Shown here: one piece after another, positions 11,983 through 23,055 of the stretch
Position numbering within the stretch: position 1 is the stretch's first letter
Layout: each line of letters starts with the position of its first letter
Assembly: GCA_002914805.1 (NCBI GenBank)
Contig: JXTB01000199.1
Location: 447,095 to 511,094 of the forward strand
DNA length: 64,000 bases
Direction of reading: 5' to 3'
Source of the DNA: Parasponia andersonii
Lineage: Eukaryota > Streptophyta > Magnoliopsida > Rosales > Cannabaceae
Notes under the pieces: generated by a model
The model's database searches: none
Told to the model about the DNA's origin: nothing
The model's input: the letters and a program-made list of their open reading frames with translations, nothing else
Made by a program: the position numbers and the translations under genes

Positions 11983-12438
11983 AATTCAAAAAAAAAAAAA
12001 AAAAAAAAAANNNNNNNNNNNNNNNNNNNNNNNNNNNNNNNNNNNNNNNNNNNNNNNNNNNNNNNNNNNNNNNNNNNNNNNNNNNNNNNNNNNNNNNNNN
12101 NNNNNNNNNNNNNNNNNNNNNNNNNNNNNNNNNNNNNNNNNNNNNNNNNNNNNNNNNNNNNNNNNNNNNNNNNNNNNNNNNNNNNNNNNNNNNNNNNNNN
12201 NNNNNNNNNNNNNNNNNNNNNNNNNNNNNNNNNNNNNNNNAAAAAAAAAAAAAAAAAGTGAAGTGATAGGTGCTCGAACTCATCACAAGAGTGTTCAAGT
12301 TCAAGAGTCATCGTATCATAGTAGTAAGTGGTCAAAACACGTTGAAAATCTTGTCAATAACCTTTCCTAGAAAAAAAAAAACAATTAATAAGTTAAAAAC
12401 AGATGTGATATAAGACTTTTCTCTTGTCATTCTCATAC
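11983..12438. other. Assembly gap flanked by poly-A
   Basis: An A run at 11989-12010 leads into 230 N bases (12011-12240), followed by another A run. Apparent poly-Lys or poly-Phe frames here are artefacts. The right side has no recognisable gene. The second exon of the defensin-like relic at 12439-12513 could lie in the gap. Confidence 0.8.
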
Positions 12439-12513
12439 TGGGCAAGTGGAAAAAGGAGAACCAAGACGATGCAATAGAGCAAGCAAGTTTTTGTTAAATT
12501 TAGCAGTTGTTAC
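12439..12513 (-). pseudogene. Decayed signal-peptide exon of a second defensin-like copy
   Basis: On the minus strand the sequence aligns codon by codon with the signal-peptide exon at 10116-10038 (AAATTTAACAAAAACTTGCT versus AAGTTCAACACAAGTTTGCT). The start codon has become GTA (12513-12511), and one extra base shifts the frame in the middle of the hydrophobic core, after which IVLVLLFPLAQ follows in the other frame. The donor is still GTATGAG at 12438. No second exon is visible to the left, where the assembly gap begins at 12240. Confidence 0.55.
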
Positions 12514-13373
12514 TGAAATGTCTCAAATCTCATATCAAGTATGTTCTAAAACGATAGTGGATATTTAAGTAATATTCTATGAGCCTAAAAATATTTTTAA
12601 ACTAATACTTTTGAGTGAAGTCTAATAGTGTTATATTTAATAGCAGAGTCGACTTATTTCATATCTATACAAGTTTTGGAAGGTCGTAATAAATGTGACA
12701 TCCGCCCTTAACGGGGAGATTGTATGTGAACATTAAAATTGTGGACTCTGTCTATACGAATTATACGTGGATCATAGGAGATAAGTGATAGCCTATAAAC
12801 CCAGCCCTTTTGGTTGAATTACAGTCACCACCATGGTCACCTTGTGTGTGAGAGAATTGTTATGCTTATGTTCTGTGTTAAAATATTGGCTTTTTTATAC
12901 CATAAATTGGTCTCACTATTTCCATAAGATTATTATTGAAAATTTGTTACCATGTTCAACAAATGGTTGTTTGTTTGTTTATTTTATTATTATTATTATT
13001 TGTTTTTATTTTTGAGGGAAGTTGTTTGTTTATTGAGAAGACCAACTAAATGCTCTTTTAATTCATGAATGTGGGAAAAAGGAATCCCATAAAGTTATTT
13101 CAAATATTTTAATTCTAGATTTGCACATTTTAGTTCTAAATTTGCATGATATCCTAATACATTGCTTAAAATAAAAGTGCTGTAACTGCTTATAACAGAT
13201 ATTCTGATTCAGGATTTGCATAAACAACATTTGGTAATGACTATCCCTAAATTTGTAAAATAATAATAATAATATTATGGTCTCCACATTACAATCCATC
13301 TGATACAAACAACAAAAAGTAAACGAAAAAGCAAAAAATTAATGGGGAAAAAAAAAATAAAAGCCAAATCTTA
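12514..13373. repeat. Promoter-side remnant of the second defensin-like copy plus intergenic DNA
   Basis: The segment 12833-12915 matches 10113-10190 (upstream of the first gene), and 12925-13060 carries block Y with TTATTGAGAAGACCAAC. About 300 bp between the signal-peptide relic and this region have no counterpart in the first copy and look inserted. Short TTATTATTATT and AATAATAATAATA runs occur at 12984 and 13261. Confidence 0.5.
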
Positions 13374-13934
13374 TCAGGACTTCTGAGTTTCTAGTCCTAA
13401 AATACCATTCACAATCGAAGTGGCCACCAAAACCCCCAACACCTCCGCCCCCGCCACCGCCCCAGCCTGCGCTAGTCCGTCGAAACTCACCGCCGTTTCG
13501 ATTTCTTTCTCAGCCGTTTCGATCCCTCTCTCCGCCGCCACTATCCCTTTCTCCGCCGTTTCGATCCCTCGCTCCGCCGTCTGCAATCCCTTATCCGCCG
13601 CTTCGAACCCTTCCCTCACGATCTCCTCGGCCTTCTCCTCCGCCTTCCGCAGCCCTCTCCTCAGTCCGAATAGTGGAATGTCCTCCGCCATCGACGGCCG
13701 CTCTCCGATCGTTAGCGCCACCGGAATCAAGAGCAGGAGCCGCCTCCTGCTCGGAATGGCGGCCACGGTCGACGTCGTCGTTGGCGCGGAAGGTCTAGAA
13801 GCGCGTGGTTGGAACGAGGTTGGGAGCTCATTGGGCACGCGCCGGAGCGTGAGGGTCTGGAGCAGAGGCGAGAGTGTGGCAGTGGCAGCCATAGCCATGT
13901 GTTGGTATGTGGTTTGTGGAGCTAGCTGCTTCAA
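13374..13934 (-). CDS. Chloroplast thylakoid-lumen protein, resembles the 15.0-kDa lumen protein family, 186 aa
   Basis: Single-exon gene. The N-terminal ~80 residues are Ser/Thr/Arg-rich and lack acidic residues, as in a chloroplast transit peptide. SRRRLLLLIPVALTI with a following SMA/ED junction looks like a twin-arginine or Sec lumen-targeting segment, so the mature protein would begin near AEDIPLFGL. The mature part has an Ala/Glu-rich run of heptads (AADKGL, TAERGI, TAEKGI, AAERGI, TAEKEI) likely to form an amphipathic helix, then a hydrophobic segment AGAEVLGVLVATSIVNGIL. I place it with plant thylakoid lumen 15-kDa-like proteins from memory; molecular function is not known to me. Translation may start at 13934 or at the second or third Met (13898, 13892), which gives a more typical MA-type transit peptide. 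Confidence 0.7.
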   Translation of the reverse strand: MKQLAPQTTYQHMAMAATATLSPLLQTLTLRRVPNELPTSFQPRASRPSAPTTTSTVAAIPSRRRLLLLIPVALTIGERPSMAEDIPLFGLRRGLRKAEEKAEEIVREGFEAADKGLQTAERGIETAEKGIVAAERGIETAEKEIETAVSFDGLAQAGAVAGAEVLGVLVATSIVNGILGLETQKS

Positions 13935-14254
13935 TCTTCCCGCTTCGGTAATTTTATGTGGCTGATTATGTTGCGATCTTTCGTTAACATGTAATTACAG
14001 TTATACCCTTACATTTCCTGCTGTCAAATTGTTAAGTTTGGGATAGTATTGTCATTTCGATAAAATATTAAGCGAAAATCTGAAACTGAAACTTGCTTTT
14101 GTTAATAAGATGGTCAAATTAGAGTATTTTTCTTTTTTTTTTTTTAATTAGAGTATTTTCACTTGAAATTAAAAAAAAAAAAAAGAAAATCTTTCATGTC
14201 TTATATCTTATATTGAATTTATTTTTATTTATTTCTAAATTAATAAAAAAAAAA
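13935..14254. other. 5' flank of the lumen-protein gene
   Basis: AT-rich with T and A runs at 14130-14185. It should contain the promoter of the minus-strand gene, but no motif is certain. Confidence 0.4.
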
Positions 14255-15590
14255 GGAATTAATGATAGTCCAAGTTGATTTTGAATTATTTTAGTAATAA
14301 AAAGATAATAATATTCTCCAAATTAAGGAGAAAAGTAATTAATAACCTAGCTTTATATAACCATTAAATCTGATTGTCAAATTATCTTATATAAATAAGA
14401 CTTTTTAATACAAAAATCTCTAGAATTTGATAAAATCAAGTAAAATTAACTATCCACTCAATTTATTGGAACAAAATACCTTGAAGTCCCATAATACTAG
14501 TCCCTTTTTTTTTTTTTCTTAGGGATTTTTTTTATCTTTTTCCCATGAACTTTATACATTGACTCATTTTGCACCCTCAATTATAAAAAGTAATATCAAT
14601 ATCCCTGAACTCCATCTATATCATTTCTTTGGTCTAATTAACATGAAAATCACATGATTATCATATGACTAAAATTCAAAGGACATTTCAGTAATTTAGT
14701 GAACCAAAATTACTTAATTATAAAATAAAAAATTCTATAAGTTCAGTCTTGTCGTAGTAGTGTTCTTCTCATCCTAAGTTTCACTACTATTATGTTATTC
14801 TAATTTTGTAAATCATAAAAGACTATTAAATTTGGAGATAGGACTTGTTATATGGGTTTAGTTTATACTTGGGATAGTGTATTGAGTTAGATATATTTTC
14901 TTAAGTTTCTTGATTTTTTTCATTTTGTTTTTCAATTTATCAGCATACGACGAAGAAGGGGATGGAAAGAATACATGAGAAATTAGTTGGATATGGCTAA
15001 AGCTTAGGCTAACTTTTTAAGCAAAAAAAAAAAAATGTTTAGTCCGATCTATGTATACATTTTATCTATAGTTACAATATTCTTTTTCAATTTTTCTGAT
15101 CACAGAGCTTTTGCTTTTTAAGTAAATGGTAGTTATGATGATGAGCTGATCTTAGAGAGCTCTAAATTTTACTCAAAAAAATTGAAGTTACTTTTTTTTC
15201 CCGTTTTTTTTAAAAAATATTTGTCAAATATTTTTTTTATTTTTGGTATTTTATGTTTATGTAATTTTGGTTCATTAATTATTGAAATAACCTTTGAATT
15301 TAGGTCATGTAATAAGCACGTGATTTTTATGTTAATTAAACTAACGGAATGACCATAGATTGAGTTCAAAGGTATTGATGTAACTTTTTATAGTTAAGGT
15401 TATAAATTGAGACGATATACAAAGTTCACGGGAAAAGATTAGAAAAGATCCTAAAAATTTAACATAAACAAAACAGAACTAATATTAAGGATATTCAGGG
15501 GGGGTTTTGCTCCAAAAAATTAAATTCAGTGTTAATTTTACTTAATTTTGTCGAGTTCAGGGTTTTTGTCCTAAAAAGTCTATAAATAAT
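14255..15590. mobile_element. Large inverted-repeat (foldback/MITE-like) element
   Basis: The left arm (about 14391-14790) and right arm (about 15185-15590) are diverged inverted repeats of each other. Left landmarks AAGTAAAATTAAC, CCCATGAACTTTATA, TATAAAAAGTAA and CACATGATTATCATATGAC reappear reverse-complemented on the right. The segment 14255-15010 also has an inverted partner at 43545-44300, so it is a dispersed family. No transposase is visible, so it is non-autonomous. Outer borders are uncertain because the shared segment extends left of the arm. Confidence 0.7.
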
Positions 15591-18500
15591 TGTATGTAAT
15601 GCTTATCATGCCTCACACTCGAGGACGTGTGCCACGTACTTATTAGACATGTATCTATAATCCACAAAAATAAAGAATAATTAAGCTCCAATAAATACTA
15701 ACAAATCATGTGCAACCTAATAATTTTATTAAGTCTCCATTTATTAAAAATAAACTATACAAAATACATATTATAATCTAATAAATTTGTGCTAATTCAT
15801 CTTTTCAGTCTTCATATTTTTCCAATAAAAATGAATGACTTTCTATTTTTCACTCATAAACTCAGATGCATTCCAATTATATAGACAAGTTCTCCCTTAG
15901 TAAACCTTTTAACTAACGATTTTTAAAACCTAGGAGAAAAAATAAAAAGATGAGCTAAAAGTCCAATAAATAACCAATAATTTTAATTAGTTGGATCAAG
16001 TATAAGTAACCCAAAATCATTAACAGATATTTTCAAAACAAATTTAGTTTCAGACATCAGTACTTTTAAAAATAATCAAACCAATTTGTATAGTAAATAT
16101 TTAGACAAAAAACAAATAACAAGTTTCCAAATCTAAGTTTTCAAATTTTATTCATTCAATAACAATTTCAATTATACTTCTCCGCAGTTTTGATTGGATA
16201 TGGCCATACATAATCCTTGTGACTAAGTTCGAATCTGCCACAAATAACCTATGTAATCGGGTCTGAATCTACTACAAATAATCCTTATAATTAGATTTGA
16301 ATCAATTATATTTAACCTACAACTAGGTTAATACTATCCATATATAACTTATGTAGATTGGGTCTATGTGCAGAGTCACTAAAGATAGTTTCAAGACACT
16401 TATTTATAATAACGAATCATAAAAAATTTAACTTTTTATCTCATTATAACATTGTAGTAATTCCAAAACAATTTTCTTGTAACTACGTTTAATAGTAATT
16501 TGTACTAAATATAGAATTATATTATTTTTTTTATAAGAATTACGTTATTTCAATAAAACAGATTTCTTTAAATAAATAATCTTATTACCAAAATATACTT
16601 TTACTTAAAATCATATTTTAAATAAAATATCTTGTAAATATGATTCTATTAGAAATGATAAAATATTTAGTTTTTGGACGAGGAAAATTACTAGAAAAAA
16701 TCAAATCTTACTTACTTCATTCGCTTTGTCTATTTAACCAAGATGATTAATATAATTATTTAAGTATCTATTATTATATAAATCACGTATAAATATCAAA
16801 TCACTAAAATCATACTCTAATTATACTAAGAATAATGACTATTTGCTGTCTATGAACCCTCTATAGTCAACTCTATTTTTCCCGAGTAATTTCAATTTCC
16901 CATGATTTATAACAATTCTGACCTATTTCTAAAAATCACTAAATTTAGGAGACAATTTCTATAAGTAATGAGGGTCCTAATAGTATTAGAAATATGGCTT
17001 TCGAATCCATAAGTGAGCCTCATATAGTCAGACAGGCTACTGCCATATTTCACTCAGAGTGTCAAAAGTTTCAGATTTATAGTGCTCACTTCATTTGATT
17101 ATAATTCTCTATTTGTAAGTCCAGTTTTGATGAATTATATACCGTTGGAAAACTTATTCGATAAGCTTTCCAATTATACCAAATATGACCCAATTAGACT
17201 AGTGAAAGTCTCTATAAATATAGTTGAAGTTACTGTTGCGTTTTTTAATCTATGCGACATATTCAAAAATATATGACTTTTTATTACCTAATCAAATCAT
17301 TCAAAATTTATCTTGCTTAAATCCTAATATCAATAGACTTAATCCTCTATCAGATTCATCCCCATATTTCATAAATAATTAATGAGCAATTCAAAATCCC
17401 AACCCTAGATATTCAATCTCATTCCGAAAACAAACTAAAATATAAAACTTAATTGATTAAGAATTTAGTACTTTAAGAATAAGTTTTAATAACCCATGAT
17501 AATAGTTTTGACTATTTTTTTTATTCTTAAACATGCATAGTCTCTTCTGTCTTTCTTTTTTTTTTTAATATATAAAGTTATCTCTCTATCTTTTCCTATA
17601 AAACGTACGTATAAGACTAAGCAGATTATTAGATATTAGGCTTTATTAAAGAGAGACTTATTCAATTACTAAATTATCCCCCAAAACCACTATTAATTAA
17701 AGACTATATAGTCTTTTTATTTTTTTTCCTTATATTATGTATACAATATAAATAAATATACTTTTTTATATGGGATATTAGTGTGTTACTCAGGAAAAAA
17801 TGTATAATATTTGAATAAAAATCTAACAAGTATTTTACTATTGTCAAAAAAAAATTTGCTAGGTCAAAAATGAAAGTGTGTTGTTTTCTCTAAGTATAGT
17901 TTTTTTTTNGGAGCTTACAGAAATTTTTTTCACTCAAAAGTGGAGAGAAAATAAGAATGAAAATATTTTGTTAGTATACTAGTAAATAAAATTACAATAC
18001 TATCTTTGTACTTAATTTTAAATAATAGTAATAGTAGAGGTAAAGTTATCATTTTAAATTAAATTAGACTATTTGTCCTTTAAACTTCGTTTTAATAAAA
18101 GGCTAATTTTCTCTTTTTTAAGTTAAATAATTAAGTATATGTATTTTTACACTTGATATATATACTCCCATACTAATTTTATTTATGTACTAAGTAGATT
18201 AGCTTTAATATTGGATACATCATATACCAAGTTTAGTATATAAATTTATATATTGATCATTTTGTTATAACATTTTAAAATTAGATATTTACTTAAAATG
18301 GACTAAAATTTTGGTCATTTGACTATGGATCCTTTATTATATATTGAGATTATTATTTAGGATTTTTTTTTCATTTTTGTCTTTGAAATATTTAACTTGT
18401 ATTGCGTTTCTCCCTAAAGAGTAACATTGTCAAAAAAAAAAAAACATTTCCATCCATAAAACTGACAAGAATGTGGCATTTCACCGAGCTTTTCTTACTA

Positions 18501-19080
18501 TAAGAGGAAAGTGGGATGATTCATATATGTCAGAGAGAAAAAATTTGGCCTAGTCTAGGAATTGGGTTGAAATGACATATCTTGAACCACCTCGGAGGAT
18601 GATTTTTGGGCTTCTTACAAAAAAATCGGCCACAAGTATGAAAGATTGAAAATCACATATGGTCTAATCTTTTTTAAAAATCTCAGATTTATTTAGAAAT
18701 ATATTATTTTTTAAAAAACTTTGCTTAGAAAAATAATATTTTTAAAAAATATTTAAAATACTTTTAAGAATACTTTTTATTAAAAATTAGTACTTTTTAG
18801 TCGCTCGAGGTTAACCAGACTCGTTGCTTCCGGTAACTTGATAGGTTATCTCAAATAACTTATTAATTTATAAAAAATGATATTTTTTAAATATTTTAAA
18901 ATTGATATTTTTCTACATAAATTCAGGGTTTTTCAAAAAAGTTTAAAATGTACAAAACTTTAAAATCTGGGATTTTATTTTTATTTTTTTCAAAATTTTA
19001 TAATATAAAATCAAATTTCTTCGTGATATTTTTTTTTAGGAGTGATCATTCTATTTATTGACCGGATTATAATTATAATA
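15591..19080. other. Gene-free AT-rich DNA
   Basis: About 3.5 kb without a credible gene. Open frames are short and AT-driven. Around 16200-16320 a phrase like AATCCTTGTGACTAAGTTCGAATC is loosely repeated two to three times. A single unresolved base lies at 17909. Confidence 0.5.
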
Positions 19081-19290
19081 AGACTATTGGTCATAAATAA
19101 GGTGAATATGAGAATCAATGTGGTATTATATAAATAGCCAAAGTAGGAATGAAAGGTTAATATGGTTTATTGATTGTAGTGATAAGACTATTGGTCATAA
19201 ATAAGGTGAATATGAGAATCAATATAGTATTATATAAATAGCCTGATTAAAAATGAGAGGTTAATATGGTTTATTGAATTCAGTATTTTA
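19081..19290. repeat. 104-bp tandem duplication
   Basis: Two adjacent near-identical units start at 19081 and 19185 with AGACTATTGGTCATAAATAA and end with GGTTAATATGGTTTATTGA. They differ at few positions, so the duplication is fairly recent. Confidence 0.85.
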
Positions 19291-19296
19291 TTATTA

Positions 19297-19620
19297 TTAT
19301 TCTTCTTCTTCTACCCAAGGCTTCGGCTCCTGCTTGTTGAAAATATTGACACATAAGCAGCTGATTAGGAAGCTATGAGTGACAAGTAGACCAATCATGA
19401 ATTTTATCCTTTCTGTTAGAATTCTGTGATGACTAGACTCTTCTATCCGTTTTGTAAAAAGGTGCCTATATAAGGCTACCATATGTAATCAGCACCTTCT
19501 TTGAGGTTGTCATTATCAATACAGAGAGATTTCTCAATGTATTTGATTCTGCTCCAACTTCGACTCCTCCTCCTCTTTTCAACGCGCCTACACCAGCCTC
19601 CACTTCTACCTAAATTCCAA
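19297..19620 (+). mobile_element. Probable LTR fragment (Copia-like)
   Basis: The segment has the look of the U3/R part of a plant LTR: TGTTAGAATTCTGTGATGAC near 19408, a TATA motif in GCCTATATAAGGCTACC near 19467 and the downstream phrase CAATACAGAGAGATTTCTC near 19518. No internal coding domain follows. The assignment rests on general appearance only. Confidence 0.4.
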
Positions 19621-19700
19621 CCATGACGACCCACTTTTCCACTTTCCACTTCCACTTTTCCACTTTTCCACTTCTACCTAAATTCCATTTCCACTTTTCT
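19612..19700. repeat. CCACTTTTCCACTT minisatellite
   Basis: Short units of CCACTTTT, CCACTTTC and CCACTTCTACC repeat irregularly across about 90 bp. Confidence 0.7.
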
Positions 19701-19921
19701 AGTATCAGTTTGGGTATAAATCTATATATATGATTCCCACTTCTATAGCTTTTTATTTTTTTTTAACTTATCTATATTTTTTTTTAATAACTGAATCATA
19801 ATCTAATGACTATTATAACACGAAAATTAAGAAAAATAATAATAATAATAATAAATGATTTTTATTTGATAATTTTTATCATAAATAAAAAAATGTGTAT
19901 AATTAATTTTAATTAGACAAA

Positions 19922-20229
19922 ATAATATATATATATATATATATATATGAATTTATATGCTAATTTTTTTTTGGGGGGAAAGGCTTCCATATTTTTTGTC
20001 CAACCATCACGGTGAATGAAGGGAATAAACCTGAGCAAAGCCATTATTATGGCTCTTCATTATTGGGTGATTGCTAGATTATATATATATATATATATGA
20101 ATTTATATGCTAATTTTTTTTTGGGGGGAAAGGCTTCCATATTTTTTGTCCAACCATCACGGTGAATGAAGGGAATAAACCTGAGCAAAGCCATTATTAT
20201 GGCTCTTCATTATTGGGTGATTGCTAGAT
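19922..20229. repeat. Perfect 150-bp tandem duplication with AT microsatellites
   Basis: The segment from GAATTTATATGCTAA (19949) to GATTGCTAGAT is repeated at an offset of exactly 150 bp (20099 onward) with no difference by eye. Each copy is preceded by an AT dinucleotide run. It is either a very recent duplication or an assembly artefact. Confidence 0.9.
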
Positions 20230-21822
20230 GTTTGATGAAATGCCCAAAGAAGAAAAGAAAAGAAAAACAAAAAAGACTACAATTAGATATAAAGGTTTAA
20301 TTAGATTAGTAATTGATAACTAGTAACTAGTATCTAATTTTATAATCAATAACCAATAATTATTTTTGTAATTAATAACTCGTAATCAAATTAACAATTA
20401 ATAACGGATATCAAATTGGATATCAAATTGGTTGATAATAAATTAGAAACTAATAACCATATCGAATATGCTAATAAGAAATTATACCATATCTAGTAAC
20501 TAAAAATAGAAACTAGTAACCAAAATAAATATATTAACTAAAAACGATAAACTATAACTAGAAATTAGTAACTAAAATGGTAATCAGAACCCAATAACTA
20601 AAGTGGTAGCCATAAATTAAAAACTAGTAACTAATAATCAATAATGAAAATATTTTAAAATGTCACCTTTGGTTTTAAAAATTACCATTTTTGTGCAGTA
20701 TTTCCTTTTGCACCGTATTTTTGGTTTTTTTTTTTGGCCGTTAAAACTCTTAGAATTTTTATTTCTCAACTCCTTTTCCTAGTATCATATCCAAAGTTAA
20801 TTAGCCCAAGCCCATATGTAGGCCTATTTCGAGAAATTATAGTAAATGTCCACTTCTAATACTTTATTGGCCATTTCTCCTCAGCCACGTCTTATGGGAT
20901 GCAGGATATAGCTTAAGAGCAGGATCGGTTTTGGGAAATCCCCGTAAAGGTAGGTTACTCATACTCGCCCAATACTCATCTATAATATAGAAGATTGCAA
21001 AAAAAAGTTTAAACAAATATGATTCTGTTGACTATGCTTAGTTTAACAAATTACAATCATCCATCTCTATAATTGTTTATTATAAAAAAATAGAAAAATA
21101 TAGGGATTTAAACACATACTCTAAGTACCAAAAATTCGACATTACAAGATAATTATTTTTATGTACGACATTGTATGTTCTCTTAAATATTATGGTTATT
21201 GAAAACTGAGACTGAGAAATTAATTTAGTTTTTTGTAAGGAGTCTGACTCGATTCCCAAGTAACGAGTACCAACTCAGATAAAGATAGTAAAAAAAATAA
21301 AAAATAAAAATTAGGTAAATAACCAGTTTTTCAAATTAGTTTAAATAAATGTCGATACTTTAAGAGTTAATACTTCAATTGTATAATATGTTGTATTTCT
21401 ATAGGTTAAAAGTTTAAAACTTCAATTATAGAATACGTTGAGCTTTCAAGATTCCAAGCCCAAGAACTAAAAATTGAAAAGTCCAAGAGACCAAATTTTT
21501 GGGAAAGTCTCGTTTGATTTAGAAAAATAATATTTTTAATAAGTAGTTAAAAAATAAATTATCACCTTTTTCTTCAAAATTAGTAACTAACAGGTTAAAA
21601 ATAAAATCACCTTTTTCTTCAAAATTAGTAACCAAAAGGATAGTTGACAAAGCTTCAAAATTAGAGTAACCAGTCTAGTTAATTTGTAACCTTTAAAATT
21701 AAACTAAATCACATTTCAGACTTGGAGGGACCTACCTAATTAGTTAGTCAATTTCTTATTCGATCACTCAGTTTCGAATTTAGTAGCCAATCATTATAAT
21801 TTGGTGGGCTCAAACCCAAGGA
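20230..21822. other. Intergenic DNA with loose TAACTAGTAAC repeats
   Basis: From 20290 to 20650 short phrases such as AACTAGTAACTAG, ATAACCAATAAT and AACTAATAACC recur in a degenerate simple repeat. Two copies of AAAATCACCTTTTTCTTC-like sequence occur at 21560 and 21605. No gene was recognised. Confidence 0.5.
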
Positions 21823-21831
21823 TTAGACTTG
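21823..21831 (-). terminator. U2 snRNA 3' box
   Basis: On the minus strand this reads CAAGTCTAA, matching the plant snRNA 3'-end signal CA(N)AGTNNAA, just beyond the mature 3' end of U2. Confidence 0.7.
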
Positions 21832-21833
21832 AT

Positions 21834-22029
21834 TTGGTAGGGTGTGCCAGCCTATGCAGTAGTGCAACGCATAGGCGACACTCGAGAGCCCGAGTAGCAA
21901 GCTACTTGGTGGGCTCTCCCCTCAAAAAATTAATTTAATATCGTGTAGGCCATTGGCCCACGTATCAGATATTAAACTGATAAGAACAGATACTACACTT
22001 GATCTTAGCCAAAAGGCCGAGAAAGGTAT
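21834..22029 (-). ncRNA. U2: U2 spliceosomal snRNA, full length (~196 nt)
   Basis: Read on the minus strand from 22029, the RNA starts ATACCTTTCTCGGCC and carries the stem I and branch-point recognition region (GTGTAGTATCTGTTC), the stem IIa/IIb segment, an AATTAATTTTTTG Sm-site region and the 3' stem-loops ending GGCACACCC. The start is exact; the 3' end is placed within a few bases. U2 pairs with intron branch sites during splicing. Promoter and 3' box are both present at canonical spacing, so the copy is probably expressed rather than a pseudogene. Confidence 0.95.
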
Positions 22030-22052
22030 GCTTAATAATTTTTTACGCCCGA

Positions 22053-22060
22053 TTTTTATA
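22053..22060 (-). promoter_or_regulatory. TATA box of the U2 gene
   Basis: TATAAAAA on the minus strand, 24-31 bp upstream of the U2 5' end. Its distance to the upstream sequence element is 34 bp, the four-turn spacing that selects RNA polymerase II in plant snRNA genes. Confidence 0.85.
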
Positions 22061-22094
22061 ACAACTCTTTGTATTCATTGTTCTCATAACTTCT

Positions 22095-22105
22095 CGATGT
22101 GGGAC
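22095..22105 (-). promoter_or_regulatory. Upstream sequence element (USE) of the U2 gene
   Basis: GTCCCACATCG on the minus strand is an exact match to the plant snRNA USE consensus RTCCCACATCG, centred about 71 bp upstream of the transcript start. Confidence 0.9.
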
Positions 22106-23055
22106 TATGAGAAACCAGTTTCTTTTCAGGGGCTCAGATAGAAAGACATCCGAATAGACATTATTCTGAATTAGCAAATAATGTTTGTTATGTGATCCCA
22201 GCAAAAACAGATAAACGGCCAAACTTAAATTGTTCGAGCAAGGAAAAAAAAAACAAAAAAACAGACCTATTTTTTTGTCCGGGTAAATACATACTAATAT
22301 CTTGAGTATTATACCTGAATACCTAATGTCATTGTTTAAATGCTTTATGAAAGAAAGGAAGTATATAGTTATAGTACATTTTTTTTTTCATCCTCCTTTT
22401 AGTTTAATTACTTATATACATGAAAGCAAAGTTTTTTAAGTAAAGAATCAAACTATTAAAAGTGGAAATTGGTGGTGATTGATCCAAATGGTGAGCCTAA
22501 CTCCATGCCGCTGCACTACAACGTTAGAACGAATGTTGTGGTGTGTCGAAGCATTAGGCGTACAATACTTGTTCTATTCGAGTTCACCTCCAGGATAAAG
22601 TAGAAGTAAAGATAGTGTAGGTAACCAAACTGGATAACAATATTTACAAACGGGATTGTTCAATTGGAGAAAACAGTTCTTCAGGAGGAAAGAGCTGAGT
22701 AGTAGAGTACAGAAAATAAAGAGATATTACTTACATTTTTTAGAGTTCTTACTTTGATTACTTGCTTAATATTTACTTATTTATCTGGTAAAATAAATCA
22801 CACAATATTTAATAATGGTTAAAATGCATGGATTATACGGCTGTGTAATCCAAAAAGGCCCCCCAGTAAAATTCGAATAAACATCAAGTCGTTGCTCAAT
22901 AAATAACAATTAAAAGCAGAAGCTCTTTAATCATCTTTCTATACCCAGTTTACAGAGAACAGAAGCAGACATGGATGGCTGACAATAAATTTAGTGCTTT
23001 CGAAAGATTAAAGCTGAAAACATGATCCTTTTGCTGGGGAAAACAAAGGCAAATC
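22106..23055. other. Region between U2 and COR413, including the COR413 3' UTR
   Basis: The right part (about 22900-23055) is probably the 3' UTR of the minus-strand COR413 gene. Around 22470-22610 a 43-codon open stretch on the plus strand looks codon-like but matches no family I recognise. The rest is AT-rich. Confidence 0.45.

Noticed and set aside
11915..12335. Frames running through the N gap
   Set aside because: They are poly-Lys or poly-Phe made by A/T runs plus N bases, so they are artefacts.
13420..13965. 181-codon plus-strand frame opposite the lumen-protein gene
   Set aside because: Ser/Ala-rich mirror of the heptad-coding repeat; the minus-strand frame has targeting signals and family resemblance.
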